A stretch of 64,000 bases of DNA from NCBI RefSeq assembly GCF_900115955.1, contig NZ_FOYL01000002.1:1116001-1180000 (forward strand), read 5' to 3'. A program made the translations under genes and the position numbers. How positions within the stretch are numbered: position 1 is the first letter of the stretch; each line of letters opens with the position of its first letter. The notes under the pieces were generated by a model. The model saw nothing but the letters and a program-made list of their open reading frames with translations, was not told the DNA's origin and did no database searches. Below are positions 8,898-21,408 of this stretch, one piece after another. The stretch comes from Lentzea waywayandensis. GTDB taxonomy: Bacteria; Actinomycetota; Actinomycetes; Mycobacteriales; Pseudonocardiaceae.

Positions 8898-11800
8898 ATG
8901 GCTGAGTCGTCGATGGAACAGATGGCCGACCGTGACGTACTTCTTTCGACCGCCCGGATCGCCTCCGTTCGGCGCCGTGCCGGTGAGTACCCGCAGCGGA
9001 CCATCGCCGTCGCGAGTGCCGTCGCACTGAACCACTGGGCGACCCCCGGTTTTCGGGTCGACGGCTTCGAGCTCACGCCCGCGACGCTGTTCAGCGACCT
9101 GCTCGTGTGGGCCGACAAGGGCCAGTCCTCCGACGTCACCGAACGACCGGACGGCTGGGCCGTTCCTGTTCCGGACGGCGTGGACCTGGCCGAGGCCGAG
9201 CGCGCGCTGGACGACCTGGCCGAGTTCCCCAACCGCGCCATCGGCACGCTGACCTCCCAGACGCTCGACGAGCGGCTCGCGGACCTGGCCCGCTGGAACG
9301 ACAACGAGTTCCCGCGTGACCGGCCGAGCATCGTGGAGCTGTTCCGCGAACAGGCCCGGCAGCGCCCGGACGCCGTCGCGATCAACGACGGTGACCGCGC
9401 CTTCACCTACGGCGAGGCGCTGACCCGTTCCAACCAGCTCGCCCGCCACCTGCTCGAACGCGGTCTCACCGCAGAGCAGGTCGTCGGCATCTCGCTGGAT
9501 CGCTCCGCCGAGATGGTGATCAGCCTGCTCGCCGTGCTCCAGGCCGGGGCGGCGTTCGTGCCGCTCGACCCGCAGTGGCCGGCCTCGCGCCGCGAGTCCG
9601 TGATCACCGACGCGCAGGTCGTCCTGCTTCTGGGCAGTGGCCAGGAAGGCGAGCCCGCGTCCGTCGCGGTCGACCTCTCCGACTGGGGTTTCCCGGACTA
9701 CTCGGGCGATCCCACCGATGTCACGATCCGCGGCGCGCAGCTCGCGTACGTGATGTTCACGTCCGGCTCGACCGGCCGCCCCAAGGGCGCGATGATCCGG
9801 CACGAGGCGATCAGCGAACGCCTGCTGTGGCAGGTCGACCAGATCCTCCACTTCGGACACTCCGACGCGTCGCTGTTCAAGGCACCGCTGTCGTTCGACA
9901 TCTCCATCAACGAGATCTTCCTGCCGCTCGTGTGCGGCGGCCGGACCGTCGTCGTGCGGTCCGGCGGCGAGCGCGACCCGCACCACCTGCTGCACACGAT
10001 CGACCGCCACCGCGTGACGTTCGTGTACCTGGTGTCCTCGATGCTGGACGTGCTGCTGAACATCGCGGGCCACGGCGAGCTGGCCAGCCTGCGGCACGTG
10101 TGGTGCGGCGGCGAGGTACTCACTCCCGAGCTGTACGACCGGTTCCGCACGCAGCTCGACATCCCGATGTACCACGGCTATGGCCCGGCCGAGGCGACGA
10201 TCGGCGTCTCGCACGTGATCTATCGCGGCGAGGCCGAGCGGCTGTCGACGTCGATCGGCAAGGCGAACCCGAACACCGACCTCTACGTGCTGGACGACGA
10301 GCTGCGGCCGTGCCCGGTCGGTGTCGGCGGCGAGCTGTACATCGGCGGTTTCCTGCTGGGGCGCGGGTATGTGAACGCTCCCGGCCTGACGGCGTCGCGG
10401 TTCGTGGCGAACCCGTTCGCCACCGACGGGTCACGCCTCTACCGGACCGGTGACCTGGCGCGGTTCGCGCCGGACGGGTCGCTCGACTTCCTCGGCCGCG
10501 TCGACAACCAGGTCAAGATCCGCGGCATGCGGCTCGAACTGGAGGACGTCGAGGTCGCGCTGGCCGAGCACCCGCAGGTCCGCCACACCTGTGTCGTGGT
10601 CAGGAAGAACTCGGCGGGCGGCAACTACCTCGTCGGGTACGTCGTGCCGTCCGACTCGGGCCTGACCTCGGACGCCGTGAAGCAGTGGGCGGTCGAGAAC
10701 CTCGTCGAGTACATGGTTCCCACGCACATCGTGGTGATGAGCGAGTTCCCTTTGACCGCCAACGGAAAGCTCGACCGGCGCGCCCTGCCGGAGCCCGTGG
10801 TGGAGACCGGGCCGGTGACGGCGGCGGCCAACGACGACGAGGCCGTGATCTGCGCCGCCGTCGCGTCGGTGCTGCGGGTCGAGCAGGTCGGCGCCGACCA
10901 GGACTTCTTCGAGCTGGGCGGCGACAGCATCCTGGCGATCTCGCTGCTCAGCGCGTTGCGGGCGGAGGGCGTGTTCGTCACCGCCACCCAGATCTTCGTG
11001 AACCGCACTCCCCGTGCGCTTGCCGCTGTCGCGTCACGTGACGGCGCTGCCGCGGTCGACCACGACGACGTTCCGACCGGTCCGGTCGCGGGGCTGCCGA
11101 TCGTGCAGTGGCTCGGGGAGACGACGGACGCGATCGACGGGTTCGTGCAGTCGGTCGTGCTCAACGCACCGGCTTCCTTGACCGCAGACGCGCTCACCCA
11201 GATCCTCGACGCGGTGGTCGCGCGGCACGACATGTTGCGCGCCAAGCTCGTTCGGGGCGAGCGGTGGTCGTTCGACATCCCTTCGGGCGGGAACGCGTTG
11301 TGGGAGGAGAGCGATGCTTCTCTCGAGGAGTGCGTCGCGGCGGCGACCGAGGGGCTGAACCCGGACGCGGGCGTCATGCTGCGCGCGGTGTGGCGCTCTG
11401 AGGCTCGGCAGCTCGTGATCGTGATCCACCACGTGGTGATCGACGGTGTCTCGTGGCGCATCCTCTTCGACGATCTCGCGCAGGCCTGGCAGCAGGTCTC
11501 CTCCGGGGTTCCGGTCGAGCTGCGGCCGGTCGGCACGTCGTTCCGGCGCTGGACCCAGCTGCTGGAGAAGGCCGGGTTCGAGGGCGACCGGTCGTACTAC
11601 GAGCGTGCGTTGCCGGGGGTGGATCAGCTGCTCGGCCGGCGTGAGCTGACCGACGCCGATGTCGTCGCGGGTGAACAGGTTCGCACGGTGATCGTTGGAT
11701 CCGCCGCCACAGCCGCGTTGCTGGGTGACGTGCCGGCGTTGTTCCACGCGAAGGTCAACGACGTGCTGCTGACGGGTCTCGCGGTCGCGCTTGCCCGGTG

Positions 11801-14800
11801 GCGCCGTGACAACGGGCAGGACCAGACGTTCGCGCACATCGAGCTGGAGGGACACGGCCGTGAAGGCCGGTTCGTGCCGCTCGACCCCGACCTGTCGCGC
11901 ACGGTCGGCTGGTTCACGACGCTGTTCCCGGTGACGGTGGATCCGGGTTCGGCCGATGACCTGGGTGCGGCTTTGAAGCGGGTCAAGGAGGACCTCGCTC
12001 GGGTGCCGAGCAACGGTGTCTCGTACGGCGCGTTGAAGTACCTGGGGCGCGCGGAGTTCGACGCGTCCCGGCCGCAGGTGCTGTTCAACTACCTCGGCCG
12101 GTTCGCCGGTGGTGCGACCGGTGACTGGCAGCTCGCGGAGAACGCCGGTCAGCTCGGCGAGAAGCGCGACCCGGCGATGCGGCTGCCCCGGGCGCTGGAG
12201 TTCAACGCATCGGCCGAGCCCGGCGCGGACGGCGACCTGGAACTGGTCACGGTGATCTCGTGGCCGTCCGGGGTGTTCAGCGACGAGGACACCGCGCGGA
12301 TCGGCGCGTACTTCGTGGCCGCGCTGGAGGGGCTCGCCGCGTTGACGCAGGGCGGCCACTCCCCCAGCGACTTCGACCTGCTGCCGCTCACTCAGTCCGA
12401 TGTGGACTCGCTGGATTCCGCTGTTCTGCGCGACATCCTGCCGTTGACGCCGTTGCAGGAGGGCCTCTACTTCCACTCGGTGTTCGACGACGAGTCGGCG
12501 CACCGGTACGTCGAGCAGCAGCTGCTCACCCTGACCGGGCCCGTGGACGCGCGCAGGCTCGAGGCGGCCGCGACCCGCGTGCTGGAGCTGTTCCCGAACC
12601 TCGCCGCCCGGTTCGTCGGTCTCGCCGACGGGCGGGTCGTCTCGGTGCTGGAGTCCGGTGTCCGGCCGGAGTTCTCCACTGTGGACGGTCAGGGCATGAC
12701 CGACGAGGAGATCGGGGAGTACGCCGAACGAGACCGCGTCGCCGGGTTCGATCTCGCGCGCGGCCCGTTGATGCGCTTCACGCTGATCCGGGTGGCACCG
12801 CAACGTTTTGTGCTGGTGCAGACCGTGCACCACATCATCGCGGACGGCTGGTCGGTGCCGCCGATGCTGCGCGCGCTGCTGGCCGAGTACGCCACACCGG
12901 GTTCGGTGCACCCGCGTGGCGGTTACGCCGACTACGTGCGCTGGCTGGTGAACGCCGACGCCTCGGAGAGCGACCGGGTCTGGTCCGAGGAGCTCGCCGG
13001 GCTTGCGGCGCCTTCGTTCGTGGCGGAGGGGCACACGCCGTCCGAGCTGTTCGACGACGTGGTGATCGACGCGGCTCCCGACCTGGACGCCGCGGCGCGT
13101 GCGGCCGGTGTGTCGCTGAGCGTCGCCGTGCACAGCGCGTGGGGCGTGACGCTGGGCGGCATCCTGGGCAGCCAGGACGTCGTGTTCGGGTCGACGGTGT
13201 CCGGTCGTGACGCCGACGTTCCCGGCATCGCCGAGATGGTCGGACTGTTCATCAACACGATTCCCGTGCGCGTCGGCTGGTCTGGTTCTTCCGCGCGTTC
13301 GTTGCTGGAATCGGTGCGGGCGCACCAGACCGCGGTGCTGCCGCATCAGCACGTGTCGCTGACCCGGATCGGGCGCCAGGCACCGCACGGTTCGGCGTTC
13401 GACACGCTCGTCGTCTTCGACGTCGCCACGGACGTGACCGCGTTGGAGGGCCCGTTCACGATCGCCGAGGTCGTGAACGAGGGCGCGCCGCACTACCCGT
13501 TGACGCTGGTGGTCGAGCGGTCCCTCGACGGCGCGCTGCGGTTCAATCTGATCTACGACACGACGGTCGTGCGCGCGGACGGCGCCCGCACGATCTTGCG
13601 GGCCTTCTCGGACACGCTGAACTCGTTGCTGCACGAGGAGAACATCCCCGCGGTCTCGCTCTCGTCCGCGCGGGCCGCGGCCTCGGTTGAGCCTGTGACG
13701 CTGGCTCAGCTGTTCGACGCCGCCGCGGTGCGTGACCCGTCCGCGCGGGCCGTGACGATGTGCCACCTCGACGGCAGTGCCGAGGGTCTGTCGTACGGGA
13801 TGCTGGCCGACGCCAAGAACCGGCTCGCTCGTAGTTTGGTGAACGCGGGAGTCGTTCCGCGCCAACGGGTCGCGGTCGCGATCGGGCGTTCGTTGCAGCA
13901 GGTCGTCGCGCTCGTCGGCATCGTGTCGGCGGGTGGCGCGTACGTGCCTTTGGATCTTGCCTACCCGGACGAGCGGCTTCAGTACGTCCTCGCCGACTCC
14001 GCGCCACAGGTGGTGCTGGTCGAGGCTGAGCATCGCGAACGCTTCGAGCGTCTGCTTGTCGCGGCCGGCGTGCCGGCGCGGGTGCTGGTGTACGGCGAGG
14101 AAGTGCCCGGCGAGGCGCAGGTGCCGTCGTTCGACTGGCGCAACCCGGCCTACGTGATCTACACGTCCGGCTCGACCGGCCGCCCCAAGGGCGTCGTCGT
14201 GTCGCACGCCGGCGTGGTGTCGCTGCTGGCGAACACCCAGCCGGACATGAACTTCGGGCCGGACGACGTGTGGACGCAGTTCCACTCGTACTCGTTCGAC
14301 TTCGCGGTCTGGGAGCTGTGGGGCGCGCTGCTCCACGGCGGCGAGCTGCTCGTCCCCGACCACGGCCTGACCCGCTCGCCGGTCGACTTCCACAAGCTGG
14401 TTCGCCGGCGTGGTGTCACCGTGCTGAACCAGACTCCGTCGGCGTTCTACCAGTTCATCGAGGCGGACCGGCTGGACGAGCCGCTGCCCGCGTTGCGGCG
14501 GGTGATCTTCGGCGGCGAGGCGCTGGAGCTGTCGCGGATGCGTGGCTGGGTCGAGCGCTACGGCGCCGCGCGGCCCGAACTGGTCAACATGTACGGCATC
14601 ACCGAGACCACGGTCCATGTGACGCATCGGGTGCTGGACTCCGCGGACTTCGCATCAGGGCGCGAGGTCAGCCCGATCGGCGGCCCGATCCCCGGTCTGC
14701 GCACGTACCTGCTGGACTCGTCGTTGCGTCCGGTCGCTCCCGGACAGGTCGGCGCGATCTACGTGGCGGGCGCGCAGCTCGCTCTGGGCTATCACAACCG

Positions 14801-17800
14801 GCCGGATCTGACGTGCAGCCGGTTCGTGGCGGACCCTTTTGCCGCTGATGGTTCGCGGATGTACAACTCGGGCGACCTGGCCCGGCGCACGGTGGACGGC
14901 TCGTTGGAGTTCGTCGGACGGGCCGACAACCAGGTGCAGCTCAAGGGATTCCGGATCGAACTGGGCGAGGTCGAGTCGGCTGTTCGCTCGGTGCCCGGCG
15001 TGGTCGACGTGGCCGTGACGGTGGCGGACACCGCCGACCACCTGATCGCGCACGTGGTGGGGTCGCCTGCTTCCGATGTTCTCGCCGTGCTCGGGTCGAA
15101 GCTGCCGGTGCACATGGTGCCGCAGCGGGTTCTCCCGCTGGACGCCTTGCCTTTGACGGTCAACGGCAAGCTCGACCGCAAGGCGTTGGAAGAGCGTGCC
15201 CGTGTGTCTGAGGACGCGCCGGTTGCTGCCGGTGACTCGCCTGCCTTGGACTCGCTGGTCGGCATCTTCGCGGACGTGCTGCCTGGCGCTGTGGTGGACG
15301 CGGACACGGACTTCTTCGTGGCCGGTGGGGACAGCATCATCGCGATCGGGGTGGTGAACCGGGCTCGGGCTTGCGGCGTGCGGATCGCGCCTCGGGACCT
15401 GTTCCTGCACAAGACTCCGCGGGCGTTGGCTGCGAAGTTCGCGGTGGCGCCTGCCGCCGCGCCGGTCGTGGTCGCGGAGCAGGACGGGCCGGTGGTGCCG
15501 ACGCCGATCGTGCTGCGGCAGCGGGAGCTGGGCGGGGAGCTGAACCTGTTCGCCCAGGCGCGGCAGGTCGAGTGCGCGAGCCTGGCAGACGCGCAACGTG
15601 CCGCCGACGCCGTGGTGAAGGCTCACGCCGCCCTGCGGATGCGGCTGACGGTCACGGACGGGGTGTGGGCGCTCGGAATCGATTCCGACTCGCAGACCCC
15701 CAGGGGGGATCGGGTCCCCACTCCAATCGTCTCAAGCGGGTCTGACAGGTCTGATGATCTTGAAGCGGCCGCCGACGAGGCCGCTCGTCGCCTAGCCCCC
15801 GAAGCCGGTGTGATGGCCGCCTTCACGTGGCTCGAATCCACCCAGACCCTCGTCGTCGTGGTCCACCACCTGGCCGTGGACGCCGTCTCATGGCTGATCC
15901 TGCTCGACGACATCAACGCGGTCATGCGAGGCGAAACTCTCGCACCCGCCACCACCCCGTTCAGCGCCTACACCAGGGCCCTCACGCTCCAGGCCCAGTC
16001 CGGCACCGGCCTGCGCCACTGGATCGAGGTGCTCGACACCCCGTCCCTCACCCCGCAGATCGGTGACCAGCGCGAGGTCACGGTCAACCTGTCCGCCGAC
16101 ATCACCGACCGCGTCGTGCACACCGCGCCGACCGCGCTCGGCATCGGCCTGACCGAGCTGCTGGCAGGCGCGCTGCGCACCGCACTCACCGAGATCCAGG
16201 GCACGCCCACAGACCTGGTGGTCGAACTGGAGCGTCACGGCCGTGTCCCGGTGCTGGAGCATCACGACTACACGCGCACGGTCGGCTGGTTCACCTCCAT
16301 CGCGCCCGTGAAGCTCAGCCCGCACACCAACCCCGTCGATGCCGCACGCGAGCTCGTGCAGCGTCAGCCGGACGAGGAGCAGCACGTCGGGTACGGCCGG
16401 CTGCGGTACCTGAACCCGCAGACCGCGCCCGTGCTGGCCGCGCTGCCGAGGCCGCAGGTGCTGTTCAATTACCTCGGCCGGGGCAGCGAGTCGCAGGCAA
16501 TAAACCTCGACATGGGCTCGCAGCCGAGCCCGTACGCCGTCGAGGTCAACTGCTGGGTCGACACGGGCACGGGCAGTCTGCGGGCGACGTTCGCGCTCAG
16601 CGAGGACGTGTCGGACGAGATCGCGGCGCGCTGGCTGCTCGCGCTGGAACGGATCGCGGACACCTCGGTCACCGCGACCCGTACCGCGCCGGTGTCACCG
16701 TTGCAACGCGGTCTGTACTTCCAGGCCGCACTGAGCGCGGCCGGACATTACGTGGCGCAGAGCTACTTCACGTTCGACCGCCGCCTCGACGCCGACAAGC
16801 TCGGCAAGGCGATGGCGCACGTCATCGCCAAGCATCCGGTCGTCGGCGCGGGCTTCGCGGACGAGGACGGCACGCCGGTCCAGGTCCTCACGTCCGGTGG
16901 CCAGGTCGAGGTCCGCACGGTCGACGTGCTGAACCAGGACGCGGTGGACGCGCTGCGGATCGAGGACCGCGGCACGGGCTTCGACCTCGAACGGCCCCCG
17001 CTGGTCCGGCTCACCGTGCTGCGGCTGCCGGACGGCCGGGACGCGTTGCTGTTCAGCTACCACCTGCTGCTGTGGGACGGCTGGTCGCGCGAGATCGTGC
17101 TGCGCGACCTGTTCGGCGCCTACCAGTCGCTCCTCGCGGGCGAGCCGGTCGACTCCACGCCCGCGACGCCGAGCTTCGAGAACTACTGCCGGGCGCTGGC
17201 GGCCAAGGACCAGCAGGCTGCCGAACAGTTCTGGGCCCGGTACCTGGCGGAGCTTCCCGGTCCGACGCTGCTCGGCGACGGGTCCACTTCGGACACTCTG
17301 CCGACGAAGATCGTGCGGACGCTGTCCGAAGAGGACTCCAGCCGCCTCCGTGAGGCGGCGAGCAGGCACGGCGTCACGCTCAACTCGGTCGTCACCGGCG
17401 CGCTCGGGCTGATGCTCGGCAGCGAGACCGGGCGGGGCGACGCGGTCTTCGGCGTCACGGTCTCCGGGCGTGAAGAAGAGGGCACCGAGAACATCGTCGG
17501 CGTGCTGCTCAACACCGTGCCAATGCGGGTGTCGGCCAAGCCGGGCGACACCGCGGCCGAGTTCCTCGCGAACGTGCAGGCCTCCCGGGTCGACGCCATG
17601 GAGCACGAGCACGTCGGGCTCGGCGAGATCCAGCGGGCGAGCGGGCACGACCAGCTGTTCGACAACCTGTTCGTGCTCCAGAACTTCCTGGACGACAGCA
17701 CGTTCGACGAGCTCAACGCGCGCAACGGGATCGTCGACCACGAGTCGGAGGACTCGACGCACTACCCGTTCACCTGGGTCGTGACGCCGGGCCGTCAGCT

Positions 17801-19730
17801 CACGGTCAAGCTGGAGTACCGGCCGCAGGTCACCGACCCCGCGCTGGCCGAGCGGCTGTTCGACGACTACCTGCGGATCCTCGGCGACCTCGCCACCACC
17901 GAAGGTCCGCTGGGCACGATCCGCGGCACGGGACCGGAGCCGGAACTCAACCCCGCCAACGACTTCGGCAACCTGACCGTCGTCGACCTGTTCGACCAGG
18001 CCGCCGACCGCGACCCGAGCCGAACGGCTTTGGTCGCGCACGGCAAGACGATGACGTTCGCGGAGCTCAGGGACCGCAGCCGTCATCTGGCCGGAGTGCT
18101 GGCGGGCAAGGGAATCGGCGTCGAGACGTCGGTCGCCATCGCGGTGCCGCGGTCGCTGGACTGGGTCGTCGCGCTGTTCGGGATCCTGCGCTGCGGGGCG
18201 GCGTACGTGCCGCTGGAGCTGGACCACCCGGACGAGCGGATCGCCGCGATCATCGAGGACGCCCAGCCGTCGTTGATCATCACGACCAGCGCCGTAGCAC
18301 CGAGGATCCAGAGCGAGACCTTCAACCTGGACGAGCCGTGGCCGGACGCCGAACCGGTGGTCACGTTCGCGCCCGAGGATCCGAACAGGCTCAAGCACGC
18401 GGCCTACACGATCTACACCTCGGGTTCGACCGGCAAGCCCAAGGGCGTCGTGACCGAGTACGCCGGCCTGACGAACATGCTGGTCAACCACCAGCGGCGG
18501 ATCTTCGAGCCGGTGCTGGCCGAGCACGGGCACCGGACGTTCCGGATCGCGCACACCGTGTCGTTCGCCTTCGACATGTCGTGGGAGGAGCTGCTCTGGC
18601 TCGCCGACGGCCACGAGGTGCACATCTGCGACGAGGAGCTGCGCCGCGACGCCACCGGGCTGGTCGAGTACTGCCTCCGGCACGAGATCGACGTCATCAA
18701 CGTGACGCCGACCTACGCGCAGCAACTGGTAGCCGAAGGCCTGCTCGCGGCAGAGCACAGGCCCGCGCTGGTGCTGCTGGGCGGTGAGGCCGTCACGCCG
18801 ACGTTGTGGCAGCAGCTCGCGGACACCCCCGGGACGATCGGCTACAACCTTTACGGGCCAACGGAGTACACGATCAACACGCTGGGCGTCGGCACGTTCG
18901 ACTGCGTCGACCCAGTGGTCGGCGTGGCGATCGACAACACCGACGTCTACGTCCTGGACCCGTGGCTGCGGCACGTGCCGGACGGTGTCGCGGGCGAGCT
19001 GTACGTGTCGGGCGTGGGCATCGCGCGGGGCTACCTCGGGCAGCCGGGGCAGTCCGCCGAACGGTTCGTGGCCTGCCCGTGGGTGCCCGGTGAGCGGATG
19101 TACCGGACCGGCGACCTGGTCATCCGGCGCCCGGACGGCAACCTGCTCTACCTGGGCCGCACCGACAAGCAGGTCAAGATCCGCGGGCACCGCGTGGAGC
19201 TGGGCGAGGTCGAGGCGCGGTTCGCCGCCCACGACGGCGTCCGGTTCGTCGCGGCCGTCGCGCAGGCCGACCCGCAGGTCGACGGCGCGTACCGGCTCGC
19301 CGCCTACCTCGTACTCGCGGACGGTGCGGACATCCCGTCGATCGCGGCGGAGGTCGGGGCCGGCCTGCCCGACTACCTGCGGCCCTCGCACTACGCCGCG
19401 GTGGACGCGATCCCGCTCACGGTCAACGGCAAGGCGGACACGTCTGCCTTGCCCGAGGCCCGTCCGCTCGGCACGCTGATGACCAAGGTCGAGGAACGCG
19501 AACTGACCGAGACCGAGATCGTCGTCCGCGAGATGTTCGCGGAGGCGCTCGATCTCGACGACGACGAGGTGGGCATGACGAGCGGCTTCACCGACCTGGG
19601 CGGGCACTCGATGCTCGCGGTCCGGCTGATCGGTCTGCTCCGCCGCGAGTTCGGTCCCGTGGTCACGATCCGCGACCTGCTGTCCCTCTCCACCCCCGAA
19701 GCGATTGCGCGGCACGTTGACGAACACTGA
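8898..19730 (+). CDS. cchH: Coelichelin-type trimodular non-ribosomal peptide synthetase
   Basis: A 3,610-residue NRPS. Visible domain order with approximate core positions: N-terminal partial condensation-like stub (1-125), A1 (core 284), T1 (LGGDSI, Ser ~676), E1 ([10 protein letters not shown] ~843), C2 (HHIIADG ~1311), A2 (~1755), T2 (GGDSII ~2143), E2 ([10 protein letters not shown] ~2322), C3 (YHLLLWDG ~2721), A3 (~3173), T3 (GGHSM ~3569). No thioesterase. Specificity codes read by aligning to GrsA: A1 DINYWGGIG(K), A2 DFWNIGMVH(K), A3 DMENLGLIN(K). These equal the published codes for N5-formyl-N5-hydroxy-Orn, Thr and N5-hydroxy-Orn in CchH. With epimerisation in modules 1 and 2 and reuse of module 1, the product should be coelichelin or a close relative. 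GAAGGG directly abuts ATG 8898, so initiation at ATG 8913 or 8922 is also possible. Release probably needs CchJ. Confidence 0.95.
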   Translation: MAESSMEQMADRDVLLSTARIASVRRRAGEYPQRTIAVASAVALNHWATPGFRVDGFELTPATLFSDLLVWADKGQSSDVTERPDGWAVPVPDGVDLAEAERALDDLAEFPNRAIGTLTSQTLDERLADLARWNDNEFPRDRPSIVELFREQARQRPDAVAINDGDRAFTYGEALTRSNQLARHLLERGLTAEQVVGISLDRSAEMVISLLAVLQAGAAFVPLDPQWPASRRESVITDAQVVLLLGSGQEGEPASVAVDLSDWGFPDYSGDPTDVTIRGAQLAYVMFTSGSTGRPKGAMIRHEAISERLLWQVDQILHFGHSDASLFKAPLSFDISINEIFLPLVCGGRTVVVRSGGERDPHHLLHTIDRHRVTFVYLVSSMLDVLLNIAGHGELASLRHVWCGGEVLTPELYDRFRTQLDIPMYHGYGPAEATIGVSHVIYRGEAERLSTSIGKANPNTDLYVLDDELRPCPVGVGGELYIGGFLLGRGYVNAPGLTASRFVANPFATDGSRLYRTGDLARFAPDGSLDFLGRVDNQVKIRGMRLELEDVEVALAEHPQVRHTCVVVRKNSAGGNYLVGYVVPSDSGLTSDAVKQWAVENLVEYMVPTHIVVMSEFPLTANGKLDRRALPEPVVETGPVTAAANDDEAVICAAVASVLRVEQVGADQDFFELGGDSILAISLLSALRAEGVFVTATQIFVNRTPRALAAVASRDGAAAVDHDDVPTGPVAGLPIVQWLGETTDAIDGFVQSVVLNAPASLTADALTQILDAVVARHDMLRAKLVRGERWSFDIPSGGNALWEESDASLEECVAAATEGLNPDAGVMLRAVWRSEARQLVIVIHHVVIDGVSWRILFDDLAQAWQQVSSGVPVELRPVGTSFRRWTQLLEKAGFEGDRSYYERALPGVDQLLGRRELTDADVVAGEQVRTVIVGSAATAALLGDVPALFHAKVNDVLLTGLAVALARWRRDNGQDQTFAHIELEGHGREGRFVPLDPDLSRTVGWFTTLFPVTVDPGSADDLGAALKRVKEDLARVPSNGVSYGALKYLGRAEFDASRPQVLFNYLGRFAGGATGDWQLAENAGQLGEKRDPAMRLPRALEFNASAEPGADGDLELVTVISWPSGVFSDEDTARIGAYFVAALEGLAALTQGGHSPSDFDLLPLTQSDVDSLDSAVLRDILPLTPLQEGLYFHSVFDDESAHRYVEQQLLTLTGPVDARRLEAAATRVLELFPNLAARFVGLADGRVVSVLESGVRPEFSTVDGQGMTDEEIGEYAERDRVAGFDLARGPLMRFTLIRVAPQRFVLVQTVHHIIADGWSVPPMLRALLAEYATPGSVHPRGGYADYVRWLVNADASESDRVWSEELAGLAAPSFVAEGHTPSELFDDVVIDAAPDLDAAARAAGVSLSVAVHSAWGVTLGGILGSQDVVFGSTVSGRDADVPGIAEMVGLFINTIPVRVGWSGSSARSLLESVRAHQTAVLPHQHVSLTRIGRQAPHGSAFDTLVVFDVATDVTALEGPFTIAEVVNEGAPHYPLTLVVERSLDGALRFNLIYDTTVVRADGARTILRAFSDTLNSLLHEENIPAVSLSSARAAASVEPVTLAQLFDAAAVRDPSARAVTMCHLDGSAEGLSYGMLADAKNRLARSLVNAGVVPRQRVAVAIGRSLQQVVALVGIVSAGGAYVPLDLAYPDERLQYVLADSAPQVVLVEAEHRERFERLLVAAGVPARVLVYGEEVPGEAQVPSFDWRNPAYVIYTSGSTGRPKGVVVSHAGVVSLLANTQPDMNFGPDDVWTQFHSYSFDFAVWELWGALLHGGELLVPDHGLTRSPVDFHKLVRRRGVTVLNQTPSAFYQFIEADRLDEPLPALRRVIFGGEALELSRMRGWVERYGAARPELVNMYGITETTVHVTHRVLDSADFASGREVSPIGGPIPGLRTYLLDSSLRPVAPGQVGAIYVAGAQLALGYHNRPDLTCSRFVADPFAADGSRMYNSGDLARRTVDGSLEFVGRADNQVQLKGFRIELGEVESAVRSVPGVVDVAVTVADTADHLIAHVVGSPASDVLAVLGSKLPVHMVPQRVLPLDALPLTVNGKLDRKALEERARVSEDAPVAAGDSPALDSLVGIFADVLPGAVVDADTDFFVAGGDSIIAIGVVNRARACGVRIAPRDLFLHKTPRALAAKFAVAPAAAPVVVAEQDGPVVPTPIVLRQRELGGELNLFAQARQVECASLADAQRAADAVVKAHAALRMRLTVTDGVWALGIDSDSQTPRGDRVPTPIVSSGSDRSDDLEAAADEAARRLAPEAGVMAAFTWLESTQTLVVVVHHLAVDAVSWLILLDDINAVMRGETLAPATTPFSAYTRALTLQAQSGTGLRHWIEVLDTPSLTPQIGDQREVTVNLSADITDRVVHTAPTALGIGLTELLAGALRTALTEIQGTPTDLVVELERHGRVPVLEHHDYTRTVGWFTSIAPVKLSPHTNPVDAARELVQRQPDEEQHVGYGRLRYLNPQTAPVLAALPRPQVLFNYLGRGSESQAINLDMGSQPSPYAVEVNCWVDTGTGSLRATFALSEDVSDEIAARWLLALERIADTSVTATRTAPVSPLQRGLYFQAALSAAGHYVAQSYFTFDRRLDADKLGKAMAHVIAKHPVVGAGFADEDGTPVQVLTSGGQVEVRTVDVLNQDAVDALRIEDRGTGFDLERPPLVRLTVLRLPDGRDALLFSYHLLLWDGWSREIVLRDLFGAYQSLLAGEPVDSTPATPSFENYCRALAAKDQQAAEQFWARYLAELPGPTLLGDGSTSDTLPTKIVRTLSEEDSSRLREAASRHGVTLNSVVTGALGLMLGSETGRGDAVFGVTVSGREEEGTENIVGVLLNTVPMRVSAKPGDTAAEFLANVQASRVDAMEHEHVGLGEIQRASGHDQLFDNLFVLQNFLDDSTFDELNARNGIVDHESEDSTHYPFTWVVTPGRQLTVKLEYRPQVTDPALAERLFDDYLRILGDLATTEGPLGTIRGTGPEPELNPANDFGNLTVVDLFDQAADRDPSRTALVAHGKTMTFAELRDRSRHLAGVLAGKGIGVETSVAIAVPRSLDWVVALFGILRCGAAYVPLELDHPDERIAAIIEDAQPSLIITTSAVAPRIQSETFNLDEPWPDAEPVVTFAPEDPNRLKHAAYTIYTSGSTGKPKGVVTEYAGLTNMLVNHQRRIFEPVLAEHGHRTFRIAHTVSFAFDMSWEELLWLADGHEVHICDEELRRDATGLVEYCLRHEIDVINVTPTYAQQLVAEGLLAAEHRPALVLLGGEAVTPTLWQQLADTPGTIGYNLYGPTEYTINTLGVGTFDCVDPVVGVAIDNTDVYVLDPWLRHVPDGVAGELYVSGVGIARGYLGQPGQSAERFVACPWVPGERMYRTGDLVIRRPDGNLLYLGRTDKQVKIRGHRVELGEVEARFAAHDGVRFVAAVAQADPQVDGAYRLAAYLVLADGADIPSIAAEVGAGLPDYLRPSHYAAVDAIPLTVNGKADTSALPEARPLGTLMTKVEERELTETEIVVREMFAEALDLDDDEVGMTSGFTDLGGHSMLAVRLIGLLRREFGPVVTIRDLLSLSTPEAIARHVDEH

Positions 19731-21408
19731 AGTCCGCACCGGCAAGGAGATCCTGCGGGTCGCCCTGCGCCGCAACCGAGGCGCCATGGCGTCCGGGACC
19801 CTGCTGATGGGGTCCTACCAGGCCGCCGAGACCGCCGTGCCGATCCTGCTCGGCGTGATCGTCGAGTACGCGTTGCGCGGCGGGCGGCTCAGCTCGCTCG
19901 GGCTGGCGCTGCTCGCGCTCGGCCTCGTGATGGCCACGGTGTCGTACTCGTGGCGGTTCGGCATGCGCATCCTGCAGAAGGCGAACACGACCGAGGCACA
20001 CCGCTGGCGGGTCGAGGTCGCGGACCGCGGCCTGCAGCCGGTGGCGCGCGAGGTCGACGTGAAGTCCGGCGAGGTGCTCACCATCGCCACCGAGGACGCC
20101 GACCAGACCGCGGACATCATCGAGGTGGTGCCGCTGCTGATCAGCTCGCTGGTGTCGGTGGTGATCACGGGTGTCGTGCTGGCGGTGATCAGCGTGCCGC
20201 TCGGCGTGCTGGTGTTCGTCGGCACGGCCGCGATCCTGAGCGTGCTCAGCGTGATGTCGCGGCGGATCGGCACGAACACCCAGGTGCAGCAGGCGAAGGT
20301 CGCGCGGGCCGGGGCGAAGGTGTCCGACCTGATCGCCGGACTGCGGCCGCTGCACGGGTTCGGCGGCAGCTACGCGGCTTTCCAGGCCTACCGCCGGGTC
20401 AGCACCGAGGCGAAGAAGCAGTCGATCGTCGTGGCCCGCGTGAACGGTGTCTACGCCGGGCTGGCGCTGGCGCTGAACTCGTTGCTGGCGGCGGCGGTGA
20501 CGCTGTGGGCGGGCCTGCTGACGTTCCAGGGCGAGATCACCATCGGTCAGCTCGTGATGGCGGTCGGCCTGGCGCAGTTCCTGATCGAGCCGCTGAAGCT
20601 GTTCTCGGAGATGCCCAAGTACGTGATGATCGCGCGGGCCTCGGCGGAACGGATGGCGTTGATCCTGGCGGCCCCCGCGCTGATGACGCCCGGTGTCGAA
20701 GAACCCGGTCCGGAGAGCGGGCTCGAGGTTTCCGGCGTCACGCACGGAACGTTGCGGGACTTGACGTTCTCCGTGCAGCCCGGCGAGTTCGTGGCGATCG
20801 CGGCCTACCAGCCACAGGCGGCGGCCGAACTGGCGTCGGTGCTGTCGGTCGACGTGCCGCCGGCTTCCTACGAAGGCGTTGTGCGCGTGGGCAAGCAGGA
20901 GGTCGCGTCGCTGACGATCGAGAGCGTGCGCACCCACCTGCTGGTCAACCCGTCGCACCACGAGGTGTTCGCGGGAACGTTGCGGGAGAACGTGGATCCG
21001 GCCGGTTCCAGCGCACTGTTGGAGGAAGCGGTGTCCGCCGCGATGCTGACCGACGTCGTGGCCCTGCACTCCGACGGCCTCGACTACGCCGTGCGCGACC
21101 GGGGTGCGAACCTGTCCGGCGGGCAGCGGCAGCGGTTGTCGCTGGCCCGTGCGTTGGCCGCGAACCCGGAGATCCTGGTGCTGCACGACCCGACCACGGC
21201 GGTCGACGCGGTGACCGAGCAGCTCATCGCCCGCAACCTCACCGCGTTGCGCCGCGGCCGCACGACGATCGTGATCACCAGCAGCCCGGCGTTGCTCGAC
21301 GTGGCCGACCGGGTGATCGTGCTCGACGACGGCTCGGTGACGTCCGAGGGCACGCACCGCGAACTGCTCGGCCGTGACTCCTCCTACCAGCTGGCGGTGG
21401 CCCGATGA
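19705..21408 (+). CDS. cchI: ABC exporter half-transporter with degenerate ATP site but intact signature
   Basis: A 567-residue half-transporter with six membrane helices (about 25-310) and an ABC domain (about 340-560). The Walker A position reads [11 protein letters not shown] with no GKS/T. Walker B is LVLHDPTT (Asp to His, Glu to Asp) and the H-loop is ITSSP (His lost), but the signature [15 protein letters not shown] is perfect. This complements CchG, whose Walker motifs are intact and signature broken, and predicts a CchG-CchI heterodimer with one working ATP site. TTG 19705 or TTG 19717 are the only starts; both overlap the NRPS end (stop 19728-19730), so translation is coupled. Equivalent to cchI of Streptomyces. 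Confidence 0.88.
   Translation: MRGTLTNTEVRTGKEILRVALRRNRGAMASGTLLMGSYQAAETAVPILLGVIVEYALRGGRLSSLGLALLALGLVMATVSYSWRFGMRILQKANTTEAHRWRVEVADRGLQPVAREVDVKSGEVLTIATEDADQTADIIEVVPLLISSLVSVVITGVVLAVISVPLGVLVFVGTAAILSVLSVMSRRIGTNTQVQQAKVARAGAKVSDLIAGLRPLHGFGGSYAAFQAYRRVSTEAKKQSIVVARVNGVYAGLALALNSLLAAAVTLWAGLLTFQGEITIGQLVMAVGLAQFLIEPLKLFSEMPKYVMIARASAERMALILAAPALMTPGVEEPGPESGLEVSGVTHGTLRDLTFSVQPGEFVAIAAYQPQAAAELASVLSVDVPPASYEGVVRVGKQEVASLTIESVRTHLLVNPSHHEVFAGTLRENVDPAGSSALLEEAVSAAMLTDVVALHSDGLDYAVRDRGANLSGGQRQRLSLARALAANPEILVLHDPTTAVDAVTEQLIARNLTALRRGRTTIVITSSPALLDVADRVIVLDDGSVTSEGTHRELLGRDSSYQLAVAR

Noticed and set aside
16695-19787. 1,030-codon antisense frame opposite the NRPS gene
   Set aside because: An antisense shadow of a GC-rich gene with low-complexity composition and no family resemblance; the plus strand has complete C, A and T domain motifs.
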